From NCBI GenBank assembly GCA_002317225.1, contig DCIW01000222.1, positions 11,583 through 28,628 of the forward strand: a stretch of DNA of 17,046 bases. Direction: 5' to 3'. The notes beneath the pieces were generated by a model. It saw nothing but the letters and a program-made list of their open reading frames with translations. It was not told the origin of the DNA and made no database searches. The position numbers and the translations under genes are program-made. Positions 1 through 6,670 of the stretch are shown here, piece after piece. Positions within the stretch are counted from its first letter, which is position 1; each line of letters starts with the position of its first letter. The DNA comes from Prevotellaceae bacterium UBA1716 (GTDB lineage: Bacteria > Bacteroidota > Bacteroidia > Bacteroidales > Bacteroidaceae).

Positions 1-539
1 GTATAGTATTCCTTGTTCTTTGCATCAGAAATCAAGTCAAGCTTAGCAATTGCCTTCTTGTTGGCTTCTTCCAGACGTGAAAGGAATTGTTCAGGAGTTG
101 CTTCTTCATCCGTCATATTCGAATAAGTGTAGAGGTCGTATGCAGGGAATGCAGTTGACATAACTTCGCTGATATCAGCATTATCGCCGCTGAACGAGAG
201 TGCATACTCGCCCTTGGCTGTTTCAACGATATTAAGGATTACGGTCTTTCCCTTCTCGAGACGAACACCATAGAGTTTGTTTCCAATCATGATATCGTAG
301 TTGCCGAAATCATCTTCCATTTCTTTGTTAAACTCAAATTCGCCATTCTCGCCCAACTTGAAGAAGTGTGCCTCAATAGTGTAGATACTGCCGTCAGGAG
401 AGAAATTGATGGCAAACTCAGTCTCTGGGTCCATGAACTTGGCAGTTCCCTTAAGGAGTGGACCTGCCTCCGAATTACAACTTGTCAGCGCAAAGAGTGC
501 CAACATTACCATTACGATACTTTTAATAGCTCTTTTCAT
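1..539 (-). CDS. TlpA/DUF4369-like lipoprotein, N-terminal part (C-terminus beyond window)
   Basis: Reading the minus strand from ATG at 539 gives at least 179 open codons that run off the left edge. The N-terminus is a lipoprotein signal peptide: MKRAIK, a hydrophobic stretch, then L-T-S-C with Cys21 as the predicted lipidated residue. After it come beta-rich segments (GTAKFMDPETEFAINF, GNKLYGVRLEKGKTVILNIVE) followed by a helical, charged stretch. This order resembles the N-terminal DUF4369-type domain that precedes a thioredoxin fold in Bacteroidetes TlpA/ResA-like envelope proteins. The thioredoxin CxxC part would lie outside the window, so the redox role is inferred. It is divergent from the sigma factor gene. 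No clean TAnnTTTG promoter was found upstream of 539. Confidence 0.75.
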   Translation of the reverse strand, partial: MKRAIKSIVMVMLALFALTSCNSEAGPLLKGTAKFMDPETEFAINFSPDGSIYTIEAHFFKLGENGEFEFNKEMEDDFGNYDIMIGNKLYGVRLEKGKTVILNIVETAKGEYALSFSGDNADISEVMSTAFPAYDLYTYSNMTDEEATPEQFLSRLEEANKKAIAKLDLISDAKNKEYY

Positions 540-649
540 TTGTTTTGATTTTTTTGTTGATTTTACTGCAAATACGCATAAAGAGCAAAAGAGTACCCGA
601 AAAAATGTAATTATTTTTGCAAAATCCTTGTTTTTTTGGTTACATAGGC

Positions 650-679
650 ATTGAGACTTGCATTTTTTTGCTACCTTTG
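650..679 (+). promoter_or_regulatory. Bacteroidetes-type promoter of the ECF sigma gene
   Basis: The -7 box TACCTTTG is at 672-679 and matches TAnnTTTG. ATTG at 650-653 is an 18-nt-spaced -33 candidate. The start codon lies 20 nt after the -7 box. The same -7 box recurs before the ATPase at 6750 and, on the minus strand, before 12858. Confidence 0.6.
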
Positions 680-699
680 CCCCCAAATTATAATGCAGA

Positions 700-1281
700 A
701 TGAAACTGACGCAAGCCATCATCGATGATTTCAAGGCAGGCAAACTCGAAGCTTTCTACAAGGAGGCATATCCAAGTTTGCTGATGTATGCAACACGCAT
801 ACTTACCGATGGCTATGCTTTCCTTGCAGAGGATTGTGTACAGGATTGCATCTTCCGTTCGTATCAGGAACGCAATAAGATTTCCTCTCCAATAGCCTGG
901 AAATCATTTCTTTATACATCAGTACATAATTCTGCCATCAGCATTCTTCGTCATTATAAGGTACATGATACATATCTCTCCCACCTCGAAGAAGGCATGG
1001 AAGATGATGCAAGCGAAATGATGATTGAACAGGAAACACTCGACATGCTCTATTCGGCCATCGATATGCTTCCACAGAAATATCGCACCATCTTCGAACT
1101 CTCTTTCGAACAGGGACTCTCCAATCCAGAAATAGCGGTCGAACTTAACCTCTCGGTCAGCGGTGTAAAAAAACAGAAAAGCCGAATGCTCGAACTCATC
1201 CGCTCTTCTGTCTCTGACAAATCGGTAATCCTATTCCTTTCCATTGAAACAGACTGTGTTGCCCATTTCTTTTCTTGCTGA
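700..1281 (+). CDS. ECF-type RNA polymerase sigma-70 factor
   Basis: 193 aa. Residues about 18-87 match sigma region 2 (SLLMYATRILTDGYAFLAEDCVQDCIFRSY..., then IAWKSFLYTSVHNSAISILRHYK), which binds core polymerase and the -10 element. Residues about 113-168 match region 4 (ML..AIDMLPQKYRTIFELSFEQGLSNPEIA), with the helix-turn-helix at about 139-163 contacting the -35 element. Length and layout fit Bacteroidetes ECF factors. No FecR-type anti-sigma factor or SusC-type receptor follows; the next gene is on the other strand, so the signal it answers to is unknown. The start at 700 is supported by the promoter 20 nt upstream. The last 20 or so residues (FLSIETDCVAHFFSC) are not typical of region 4 and may be a variable tail. 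Confidence 0.9.
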   Translation: MKLTQAIIDDFKAGKLEAFYKEAYPSLLMYATRILTDGYAFLAEDCVQDCIFRSYQERNKISSPIAWKSFLYTSVHNSAISILRHYKVHDTYLSHLEEGMEDDASEMMIEQETLDMLYSAIDMLPQKYRTIFELSFEQGLSNPEIAVELNLSVSGVKKQKSRMLELIRSSVSDKSVILFLSIETDCVAHFFSC

Positions 1282-1390
1282 TTGTATCTCTGTATTTTGA
1301 TTACTTACCCATTACTGTCCGGTAAACATTTTGCAAAAAATTAATTCACCATTTATTTGGGAATGAAATTGTTGCATATTGACAACTCTC

Positions 1391-1825
1391 CTACTTATAA
1401 TCGTATCCATCAAATTCTACTGGGAGGTTGGAGTTTGTGAGTTGGTGGACGAGATTGGTGATATACTCCTGTTCTGAAGGAGGAAGGAGAAGGTCACCTT
1501 TGCGGTAGCGATAGTAGTTCTTGCGACCGTAGCGAGAGATGAGGGTGATGCGGAAGGAGTCAACGACTTTGACCGGAAGTTGCTGGAGGATTTTTGTGAA
1601 TCCTTGTGCATAATGAACTAAGTCTGTTGACCAATAATGCGGGCACTCTGACAGATTGGCGAATTGGGCCAAGTAGGCAGGATTGAAAACAGAGAAGGAT
1701 GTTTTATCCTGAGGGATGGATTGGGCATATTGGTAGCGACGGCATGTTGGTGCCTGTGGGCACTGGGAGTTAAGGCAAAGTGTCTTACTATTTCTTATTT
1801 TAATAAAAAAACTTGCATCTTCCAT
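1391..1825 (-). CDS. DUF6078-like small Cys-rich protein
   Basis: 144 aa, function unknown. Near the N-terminus it has C17-x4-C22-P-x4-C28 (LCLNSQCPQAPTCRRYQ), and C61-P-H63 follows, so a zinc-binding knuckle is possible. The pattern 'C.N..CP.A.TC.R' and the total length resemble the DUF6078 family of Bacteroidetes, recalled by eye. The C-terminal half is basic and aromatic (ISRYGRKNYYRYRKGD), which could bind nucleic acid. It lies downstream of the VirE-family gene on the same strand, 188 nt away, with inverted and palindromic repeats in the gap. The first codons (MEDASFF) are echoed by a truncated, oppositely oriented copy at 4292 (MEDGSFY), which supports this start. Confidence 0.7.
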   Translation of the reverse strand: MEDASFFIKIRNSKTLCLNSQCPQAPTCRRYQYAQSIPQDKTSFSVFNPAYLAQFANLSECPHYWSTDLVHYAQGFTKILQQLPVKVVDSFRITLISRYGRKNYYRYRKGDLLLPPSEQEYITNLVHQLTNSNLPVEFDGYDYK

Positions 1826-1846
1826 ATTTTTGTTGTATTTAATTGA

Positions 1847-1858
1847 TTTATCGTTTAT
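1847..1858. repeat. 12-mer tttatcgtttat, shared with the ATPase promoter at 5661-5695
   Basis: This 12-mer lies 22 nt upstream of the DUF6078-like start. The same 12 bases occur at 5684-5695, and as the reverse complement at 5661-5672, upstream of the 4338-5606 ATPase. It is AT-rich, so chance is possible, but three copies in 17 kb are more than expected. It may be a shared operator half-site. Confidence 0.4.
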
Positions 1859-1880
1859 TACTTAATGGAGGTTATATGTC

Positions 1881-1900
1881 AAACATCCATAAACTTCCAT
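1881..1900. repeat. Left 20-bp arm of the inverted repeat bracketing the VirE gene
   Basis: aaacatccataaacttccat at 1881-1900 is the exact reverse complement of 4218-4237. The DNA outside both arms also matches: 47-48 nt further out, a 26-mer (1807-1832 versus 4285-4310) agrees at 25 positions and includes the gene start ATGGAAGATG. The full arms are therefore about 95 bp and interrupted. The repeat may be terminal repeats of an element or a duplicated leader region. Confidence 0.8.
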
Positions 1901-1919
1901 ACTTGCAATTTTGCGGAGC

Positions 1920-1990
1920 GTTTCCATAAATGGAAACGAGCGTTTCTTACTATGGAAACGACAGTTTCCAAATGAAGGAACACCGGAAAC
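1920..1990. repeat. Three tandem 22-bp palindromic units (gtttcc / ggaaac)
   Basis: GTTTCC at 1920-1925 and 1964-1969 (GTTTCT at 1942-1947) alternate with GGAAAC at 1932-1937, 1954-1959 and 1985-1990. The unit 'gtttcc...ggaaacga' starts at 1920, 1942 and 1964, an exact 22-bp period. The first unit is a perfect palindrome (gtttccat-aa-atggaaac); the third is degenerate. All lie in the gap between the VirE stop and the DUF6078 start. The arrangement suits a set of protein-binding sites or iterons. They could also form RNA hairpins in a VirE-DUF6078 transcript. Confidence 0.75.
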
Positions 1991-2013
1991 TACTGGATGT
2001 GTGACATAAAACG

Positions 2014-4104
2014 TTACTTTCTCACCACAATATATGCTGTTCCTTGTGACTTTTTGACCTTTTTATAACCTTTGGACTTGAGAAGATGACCAATTTTCTC
2101 GTTCGAAGTGTCGGTTCGGGAGAAGTTTGAGAACTTCTGCATGATATCCTGAATGATAGTTTCGACAAGAAGTGGCTCACCTTCGTTAGGCAAAGTGGGG
2201 AGAGTGTAGAGATTGTCAATCATGGACGAAAGATCGGCAATAGTGTAGAACGACTCGTTGTGGCTCATGAGTTCGGCGGTCTCTTCGTTGTTGAGCCAGT
2301 AGCGGGAGTTGTTATAGACTTCGTGAACGAGTTGTGCATAGAGTTGCTCGTAATCAACAGGTGTGGTGAAGTCTACATATTCGCCATCCGGTATGCGGAT
2401 GCAGATGAAACGACGGCTTCCGGTACGGTCAACAAGTGGACGGAGATTGTTGGTCGTTCCTATGAACGAAGCATAGCGGGGACGTTTGACAAATGCCTTT
2501 CCGAATGGAGGACGAAGTTTTACCTCGCTCTTGGAAACAAGATATTTGAATGTCGGCTGCTGCGATTTCTTGAGCGAATCGAACTCATCCATGTTGATAA
2601 GTGCGAATGAGGCAAGTCCAAGGCTAAGGTCTGTCTCATTCTTAAAATTAACCTTATCGTGGTAATAATCAGAGAGTTCGGGAGGAAGTACGATATTAGC
2701 AAAGGAAGTCTTACCACATCCCTGCCCTCCTATAAGAAGAGGCACGAGTGAGTTGCCATGCTTATTGTCCTTTCCAAGCCAATGAGCCACCATCGAGAGC
2801 ATCCAGATACGACAGAAATACTTGGTACGAGGATTGGTGGATGGAATTCGATTGATGAAATCGTCAAGACGATCCTTCCCATCCCACTCTGGAAGGTGAT
2901 TGAGGTAGTCGGCAAGTGGTTCGTAACGAGGTATTTCGTCCGAATTGACAATGCGACGCATATCCTTGTCCCACGAACCAAGTCCTGCACGAAGAGCACG
3001 ATTGGTCATAGAATCCATAACACTTTGGTTCATATCACTAAACTCATAAGTAAAACCATCCTTCGGGCGATACTGAACCACACCAGTCATGACATTGCGG
3101 CGAAGTTCGTAATGAGCCTTGAGGAATGCCTCTGTACGATAAGTGAGAAGTGCCGATTTCTCGATATGTCCGAACGGAATGCCTGCACTTGTCTTCTCTT
3201 CGTATGCATTTTCAAACACACGATTGATAAGGTTTTCAGGAACGTTCTTGTACACAAGTTTCCATCCCGTCATCTTAATGGCAAAGTCGATTGGGAGGTT
3301 GCTGTCGTTGCAATAATCGGCAAGAAGGGAAAGGGAATCAAGCAACATCCCTTCACGATTGGCAGAGGTGGAATGAGCCTTTTGGAGAGCTTCACGAAGA
3401 CACCATTCGAAGATTTCGTAGAGAGTCTGAAGGTTGGAATAACCAGGGAGCGTGTCGGTATGACGAAGAGATTCATCAGCCTTATATATCGGCATATCAA
3501 TCTGATTGTCATATACATAAAACGGCTCGCTCTCTGGATTGAAATACACATTCTTGTCATAAGAAATAAGACAAGATCGCTCGAGAGTTGGTTCGAGATA
3601 GTCAATACAAAGTCCGAGCTGGGACGAGTAATGATAATGAAGCATCTTGAAGGCATTGAGCTGATAGAGCTTCATCTGTTCCTCAGTGAGAGCCTCCTCC
3701 TTTTTGGGAGTTTGGAAAGCACAAACTATCTTTACCGAGCGGGCAGAAGCACCCACAAAACAGAGTCGTGTGAATGGTATTCGTACAGCGGCAGATTTTA
3801 TTTCCTCTGCCTCCTCTGTGCTGGCAAGATTATTCACTTCGAGCAGACAAAGAGAATTGAACTCCCTGACCTGTATCTTCCCGCGAACCTTCTTGAGTTT
3901 GGCGGCAAAACAGACACGAGGAACAGACGAGTGCTCCTCTTCACTTTCACGTTCATCACTCTGTCCTGACACGACAGGAAAATAAGCACGAAAAGAACGC
4001 AACAAAGCATTCCACGATTCACTTTGAGTGCATTTCACAAGATTTTCGATCTCAATTTCGGTATAACTATACCCCTTTTTTGTCTTTTTGATAAATGTAA
4101 GCAT
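2014..4104 (-). CDS. VirE/BT4734-family primase-helicase-like protein
   Basis: 696 aa. Residues about 40-180 resemble the BT4734-like N-terminal domain (VirE_N), thought to be related to archaeo-eukaryotic primases; I could not verify the catalytic acidic residues. From about 400 on it matches the VirE/VapE P-loop domain: 'YLNHLPEWDGKDRLDDF', Walker A GGQGCGKTSF at about 458, Walker B ALINMDEFD at about 501, GTTNN at about 551, and an arginine-finger-like DRTGSRRF soon after. The last 60 residues (FSRTDTSNEKIGHLLKSKGYKK) fit a small winged-helix-like DUF3874 end. Such proteins are common in Bacteroidetes islands and resemble helicase-primases of phage satellites; their role is not established. 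A promoter lies 33 nt upstream of the start. Inverted repeats bracket the gene. Confidence 0.88.
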   Translation of the reverse strand: MLTFIKKTKKGYSYTEIEIENLVKCTQSESWNALLRSFRAYFPVVSGQSDERESEEEHSSVPRVCFAAKLKKVRGKIQVREFNSLCLLEVNNLASTEEAEEIKSAAVRIPFTRLCFVGASARSVKIVCAFQTPKKEEALTEEQMKLYQLNAFKMLHYHYSSQLGLCIDYLEPTLERSCLISYDKNVYFNPESEPFYVYDNQIDMPIYKADESLRHTDTLPGYSNLQTLYEIFEWCLREALQKAHSTSANREGMLLDSLSLLADYCNDSNLPIDFAIKMTGWKLVYKNVPENLINRVFENAYEEKTSAGIPFGHIEKSALLTYRTEAFLKAHYELRRNVMTGVVQYRPKDGFTYEFSDMNQSVMDSMTNRALRAGLGSWDKDMRRIVNSDEIPRYEPLADYLNHLPEWDGKDRLDDFINRIPSTNPRTKYFCRIWMLSMVAHWLGKDNKHGNSLVPLLIGGQGCGKTSFANIVLPPELSDYYHDKVNFKNETDLSLGLASFALINMDEFDSLKKSQQPTFKYLVSKSEVKLRPPFGKAFVKRPRYASFIGTTNNLRPLVDRTGSRRFICIRIPDGEYVDFTTPVDYEQLYAQLVHEVYNNSRYWLNNEETAELMSHNESFYTIADLSSMIDNLYTLPTLPNEGEPLLVETIIQDIMQKFSNFSRTDTSNEKIGHLLKSKGYKKVKKSQGTAYIVVRK

Positions 4105-4136
4105 AAATAAAACTAATTTTTGTGTTAATCGTTGTG

Positions 4137-4168
4137 CAAAAGTACGACAAATAATCCAGATTCACAAA
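4137..4168 (-). promoter_or_regulatory. Promoter of the VirE-family gene
   Basis: On the minus strand TACTTTTG (plus CAAAAGTA, 4137-4144) is a full TAnnTTTG match, and TTTG (plus CAAA, 4165-4168) lies 20 nt upstream. The ATG at 4104 is 33 nt downstream of the -7 box. The long hairpin at 4224-4256 begins 55 nt further upstream. Confidence 0.7.
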
Positions 4169-4217
4169 CAATTTGCAAGGGAAATATACGATATCATACG
4201 CTACAATCCCCCAAAAC

Positions 4218-4256
4218 ATGGAAGTTTATGGATGTTTAGAAGAAACATCCATAAAC
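4218..4256. repeat. Right 20-bp arm and perfect 14-bp hairpin upstream of VirE
   Basis: 4218-4237 is the exact reverse complement of 1881-1900. Part of it (gtttatggatgttt, 4224-4237) is followed after a 5-nt loop (agaag) by its own reverse complement (aaacatccataaac, 4243-4256), giving a perfect 14-bp stem. No T-run follows on either strand, so a protein-binding cruciform/operator is likelier than a terminator. Confidence 0.8.
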
Positions 4257-4284
4257 CAACACGCTATCACTCAACTCTTTAAGG

Positions 4285-4333
4285 CAAAAATATGGAAGAT
4301 GGAAGTTTTTATTTGTCAAATCACAATGGATGA
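4285..4333 (+). pseudogene. Stump of a second DUF6078-like gene start (13 codons)
   Basis: 4285-4310 matches the region around the DUF6078-like start (minus strand, 1832-1807) at 25 of 26 bases, including ATGGAAGATG. Reading from ATG at 4292 gives MEDGSFYLSNHNG then TGA at 4331-4333, against MEDASFF in the intact gene. The 20-mer repeat lies at the same distance upstream in both places. The ATPase gene on the other strand ends 5 nt later, as if that gene had replaced the rest of the reading frame. A chance match is unlikely; whether the stump is expressed is unknown. Confidence 0.5.
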
Positions 4334-4337
4334 TTTT

Positions 4338-5606
4338 TTAACAGCTCATCCTTACGCCGACCAACCACTTCCACAATGGAATTACAGAAATGACTTTATT
4401 GTCATACTCTATCTCGTCCTCTTCATCCTTTGTGACTATCATGAGGTTCTTAACGGAAAGGACTTTAGAAATTGCTGCCAATCCACCTACTTCTCTTTTT
4501 CTTGTCTCTTCGTCAGCAATGGAATATGAGACCTGTATGGCGAGGCTCTCGTCAGGAACATAGAAATCAACTTCTGTCTTTGGAGAGTTGAAGAAATAAC
4601 AGTCCTCGCCATACATGCGGCGGAGTGTTACTGCCACCATATTCTCGAGCAATGATGTTGCTGGATCTATCAAGAAAAGGTTAAGAATACCATTGTCAAT
4701 AAAATAATATTTCTTGTTCATCTCCTTGTCCTGCAATTTTCCGCATATATTCTCATAAGGCAGGGTCAGCCACGATTCCTTCATGTAGCCGACATAGTCT
4801 ATGACCGCATCGGTGCTGAGCTTTTTACCCGTAGAAGAAACAATGCTTGACATGCGGTTATATGATATGGGTTGCTTTACGCTTTCAGCCATCTTTCTTA
4901 TCAACACCTTCAGCGCGTAGTCGTTGCGAATGCTGTGACGGGTGACAAGGTCACCAAAAAATATCTTGTTGAACAGACTGCTCAGCCACTGACGAGGCGA
5001 TGCCATTTTTGCGATTTCCGGCAATCCTCCTTTATACATATATTCATCTGCCATTCTTACAATCTGTTTGCGCATGCTATAAATAGCATTCTCTTCAGAA
5101 AGGTCGATACCATTGGTTTTCAGATACTCTCGGAACGAGTATGGATAGACCTCTTGTATCATGTACCGTCCTCCCAGTGTGGTGGCAATCTCTGCTGACA
5201 ACATCTTTGCATTGCTTCCTGTAATATATACTTGATATTTCTGGTCAGCCAAGCGACGTGCAAAGCGCTCCCATCCCTCCACAATCTGTATTTCATCAAG
5301 GAAGAACACAGGACGCATGTCATACATTTCCTCATAGCAAGTCTTGATAAGCTCAAGATCCGACAACATTAGGGAGTCTATGCGGTCATCCTCAAAGTTG
5401 AAATACAGAATCTGTTCTTTTCTGTATCCTTGCCCCAGTAGTTCTGCTATACGCTGGTACATCAGATATGACTTTCCTGCATGGCGAAGCCCTACCATCA
5501 CATAGTTTTGGCCATCAAGAAAGTCAACATCGCGTCGCACAAACTCAATATTTGTTACGAATGTCTGATATTCAGATATAAGTTGTTTTATTACATCTTT
5601 TGTCAT
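4338..5606 (-). CDS. AAA_14/DUF4143-type ATPase
   Basis: 422 aa. The N-terminal P-loop domain has Walker A GLRHAGKS at 39-46 (Lys45), Walker B VFFLDEIQ with Asp104-Glu105, and a sensor-like YITGSNAKML at about 127-136, followed by YPYSFREYL, a typical AAA_14 signature. The C-terminal DUF4143 half (about 200-420) carries a winged-helix-like segment (ISYNRMSSIVSSTGKKLSTD) and a PD-(D/E)XK-like core: KTEVDFYVPDESLAIQVSYS, where the usual ExK/QxK reads QVS, so nuclease activity is doubtful. Such ATPases are multi-copy in Bacteroidetes and of unknown role. It has its own promoter and an operator-like inverted repeat. Its 3' end abuts the stump at 4285-4333. Confidence 0.9.
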   Translation of the reverse strand: MTKDVIKQLISEYQTFVTNIEFVRRDVDFLDGQNYVMVGLRHAGKSYLMYQRIAELLGQGYRKEQILYFNFEDDRIDSLMLSDLELIKTCYEEMYDMRPVFFLDEIQIVEGWERFARRLADQKYQVYITGSNAKMLSAEIATTLGGRYMIQEVYPYSFREYLKTNGIDLSEENAIYSMRKQIVRMADEYMYKGGLPEIAKMASPRQWLSSLFNKIFFGDLVTRHSIRNDYALKVLIRKMAESVKQPISYNRMSSIVSSTGKKLSTDAVIDYVGYMKESWLTLPYENICGKLQDKEMNKKYYFIDNGILNLFLIDPATSLLENMVAVTLRRMYGEDCYFFNSPKTEVDFYVPDESLAIQVSYSIADEETRKREVGGLAAISKVLSVKNLMIVTKDEEDEIEYDNKVISVIPLWKWLVGVRMSC

Positions 5607-5637
5607 ATTACTACATAATTAATATGAAACCATGGTG

Positions 5638-5695
5638 CAAATATAGTGGTTTTATCGGATATAAACGATAAATTTTGTACATTTTTATCGTTTAT
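5638..5695 (-). promoter_or_regulatory. ATPase promoter with overlapping 12-bp inverted repeat
   Basis: The minus-strand -7 box TATATTTG (plus CAAATATA, 5638-5645) matches TAnnTTTG and lies 31 nt before the ATG at 5606. The -33 region has only a weak match (GTTT-like, about 5663-5668). It overlaps one arm of a perfect 12-bp inverted repeat, ataaacgataaa at 5661-5672 and tttatcgtttat at 5684-5695, with 11 nt between. That position suits a repressor operator, possibly autoregulatory. The same 12-mer occurs at 1847-1858. Confidence 0.55.
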
Positions 5696-5845
5696 GTACG
5701 ACAAAAAGGTCTAAATGCTCGCTGTTTCTGCCAATTGAGCTATTGTACAACTCGGTTAAGCATGCATATGGTGCAGAATTATGCTTGTTGTCGGACTACG
5801 AATTTCATACGTTCATGATTCCTTCTTTTTTGCAAGAAATTACAC

Positions 5846-5874
5846 TAAAAAGGTTTATGTCGTTAACCTTTTTA
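5846..5874. terminator. Terminator-like hairpin, U-rich on both strands
   Basis: TAAAAAGGTT at 5846-5855 pairs with AACCTTTTTA at 5865-5874 across a 9-nt loop. The A-tract/T-tract flanks make it terminator-like on either strand. It lies between divergent genes where no terminator is needed, which hints at a lost or small transcript. Confidence 0.45.
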
Positions 5875-5943
5875 TCTATTTTGTATAAAAATGAACAGTA
5901 TCTTCATCATATTCTCATTGTCTCTCGCTCCTTTTTTAATTTG

Positions 5944-5990
5944 AAAATTCAGTGGAATTGAAGCATTTTTATTCAATTCCGCTGAATTTT
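5944..5990. repeat. 19-bp stem-loop in the divergent gap
   Basis: 5944-5962 pairs with 5972-5990 over 19 bp with one G-T wobble, around a 9-nt loop. This is the longest hairpin in the window. No T-run follows, so a regulatory structure, cruciform or small-element remnant is as likely as a terminator. Confidence 0.65.
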
Positions 5991-6078
5991 AAGGTTATTT
6001 GACTGGTCGAAACCACTTATGGCACTTACGGTAGCGTACCATGTTGGAGATTTCTGGTTTGTTGTTGATCCATCAAAC

Positions 6079-6477
6079 ATGAAAAAAGAAAGCAAAGAAA
6101 AGCAGGAGAACACCATCAAACTGCGACTTCGCATTGTGGCATCTTGCGGGATAAGACTTCACACGCCTAAGGATTATGAGTTGTTGTCTTCATTAATATT
6201 CCAGAAGACGCATAGCAATGTCAGTTCTTCTACACTAAAACGATTCTTTGGGTATTTACCGGGAAATGAGGCAAACGCAAGTGTGACGACTCTTGACATA
6301 CTATCAAGGTTTGTTGGGTTTGCGGACTTTGATGCTTTCGTGCAGACTGGTGAAATCTTTGAACAGAACTCCCTTCTTGATAAAAATATAGCCGCTGTTC
6401 GTTCGGAGGTTCACAGCATAAAAATGCAATTGGAAAATATTCTTGAGCAGCTTAAGCATGTAGAAGAGAAATTATAA
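6079..6477 (+). CDS. Small predicted DNA-binding protein with C-terminal coiled coil
   Basis: 132 aa from ATG at 6079. Residues about 10-80 (LRLRIVASCGIRLHTPKDYELLSS..., SSSTLKRFFGYL, TTLDILSRFVGFADFDAF) match a domain I recall from many Bacteroidales proteins of unknown function. The LHTPKDYE / STLKRFFGYL / TLDILSRFVG pattern suggests a helical DNA-binding fold. The last 40 residues (DKNIAAVRSEVHSIKMQLENILEQL) form a heptad-like helix that could dimerise. An in-frame ATG at 6019 would add 20 residues, but the conserved part begins after 6079, so the shorter form is preferred. It lies 272 nt ahead of the 6750 ATPase and could be its regulator; that is inference. Confidence 0.65.
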   Translation: MKKESKEKQENTIKLRLRIVASCGIRLHTPKDYELLSSLIFQKTHSNVSSSTLKRFFGYLPGNEANASVTTLDILSRFVGFADFDAFVQTGEIFEQNSLLDKNIAAVRSEVHSIKMQLENILEQLKHVEEKL

Positions 6478-6485
6478 GACTATTG

Positions 6486-6670
6486 TAGCACAACTTCGTT
6501 TTCGAACAGATGTGAACCTGAAGTGATAAAGACTACAGCAGTAGTGAAGTCTGACGAAGATGATGATATTTATAGAAGCGACTATGTCTTTTATTGCCCA
6601 AAAACGATGAGATTACGAGTGTTTTGGAGTGAACGCCACCTTCAATGTGACCAAAATTGAGGTAAAATTA
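6486..6670 (+). pseudogene. Decayed partial copy of the 8368 gene
   Basis: 6514-6553 matches 8513-8552 at 36 of 40 bases, with a run of 21 identical bases from 6533. Translated, it reads CEPEVIKTTAVVKSDE against FEPEVVKATAVVKSDE in the intact gene. After one extra codon (DDDIY versus NGVY) the similarity fades and no proper start or stop is left. Further on, about 6611-6670 encodes YECFGVNATFNVTKIEVKL in another frame, weakly like the TFKVTPVN part of the same protein, possibly a second fragment. The decayed and intact copies flank the ATPase gene at 6750-8201. Confidence 0.7.

Larger units (their letters stand above)
5607..6078. other. 472-nt gap between divergent genes
   Basis: This gap holds the ATPase promoter/operator (5638-5695), a 16-nt segment resembling a tRNA D-arm (minus strand, 5727-5742), and two strong hairpins (5846-5874 and 5944-5990). 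I see no convincing gene. A 72-codon frame starting with TTG at 5743 ends inside the second hairpin, has no family resemblance, and is not called. The hairpins leave room for a small RNA. Confidence 0.5.

Noticed and set aside
2758..3969. Long plus-strand reading frame (403 codons) opposite the VirE-family gene
   Set aside because: It is antisense to a gene with clear Walker motifs and has no family resemblance or promoter; it is a shadow frame.
1881..4237. Classical insertion sequence
   Set aside because: The inverted arms are there, but there is no transposase gene and no clear target-site duplication.
4173..4529. 118-codon plus-strand frame across the hairpin and the end of the ATPase gene
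   Set aside because: It overlaps the inverted repeats and runs antisense into a recognised ATPase C-terminus.
5660..5760. A complete tRNA gene on the minus strand
   Set aside because: Only the D-arm-like 16 nt are present; no anticodon stem, T-loop or acceptor pairing could be drawn.
5743..5961. 72-codon frame with TTG start in the divergent gap
   Set aside because: No family resemblance, poor codon pattern, and it ends inside a hairpin.
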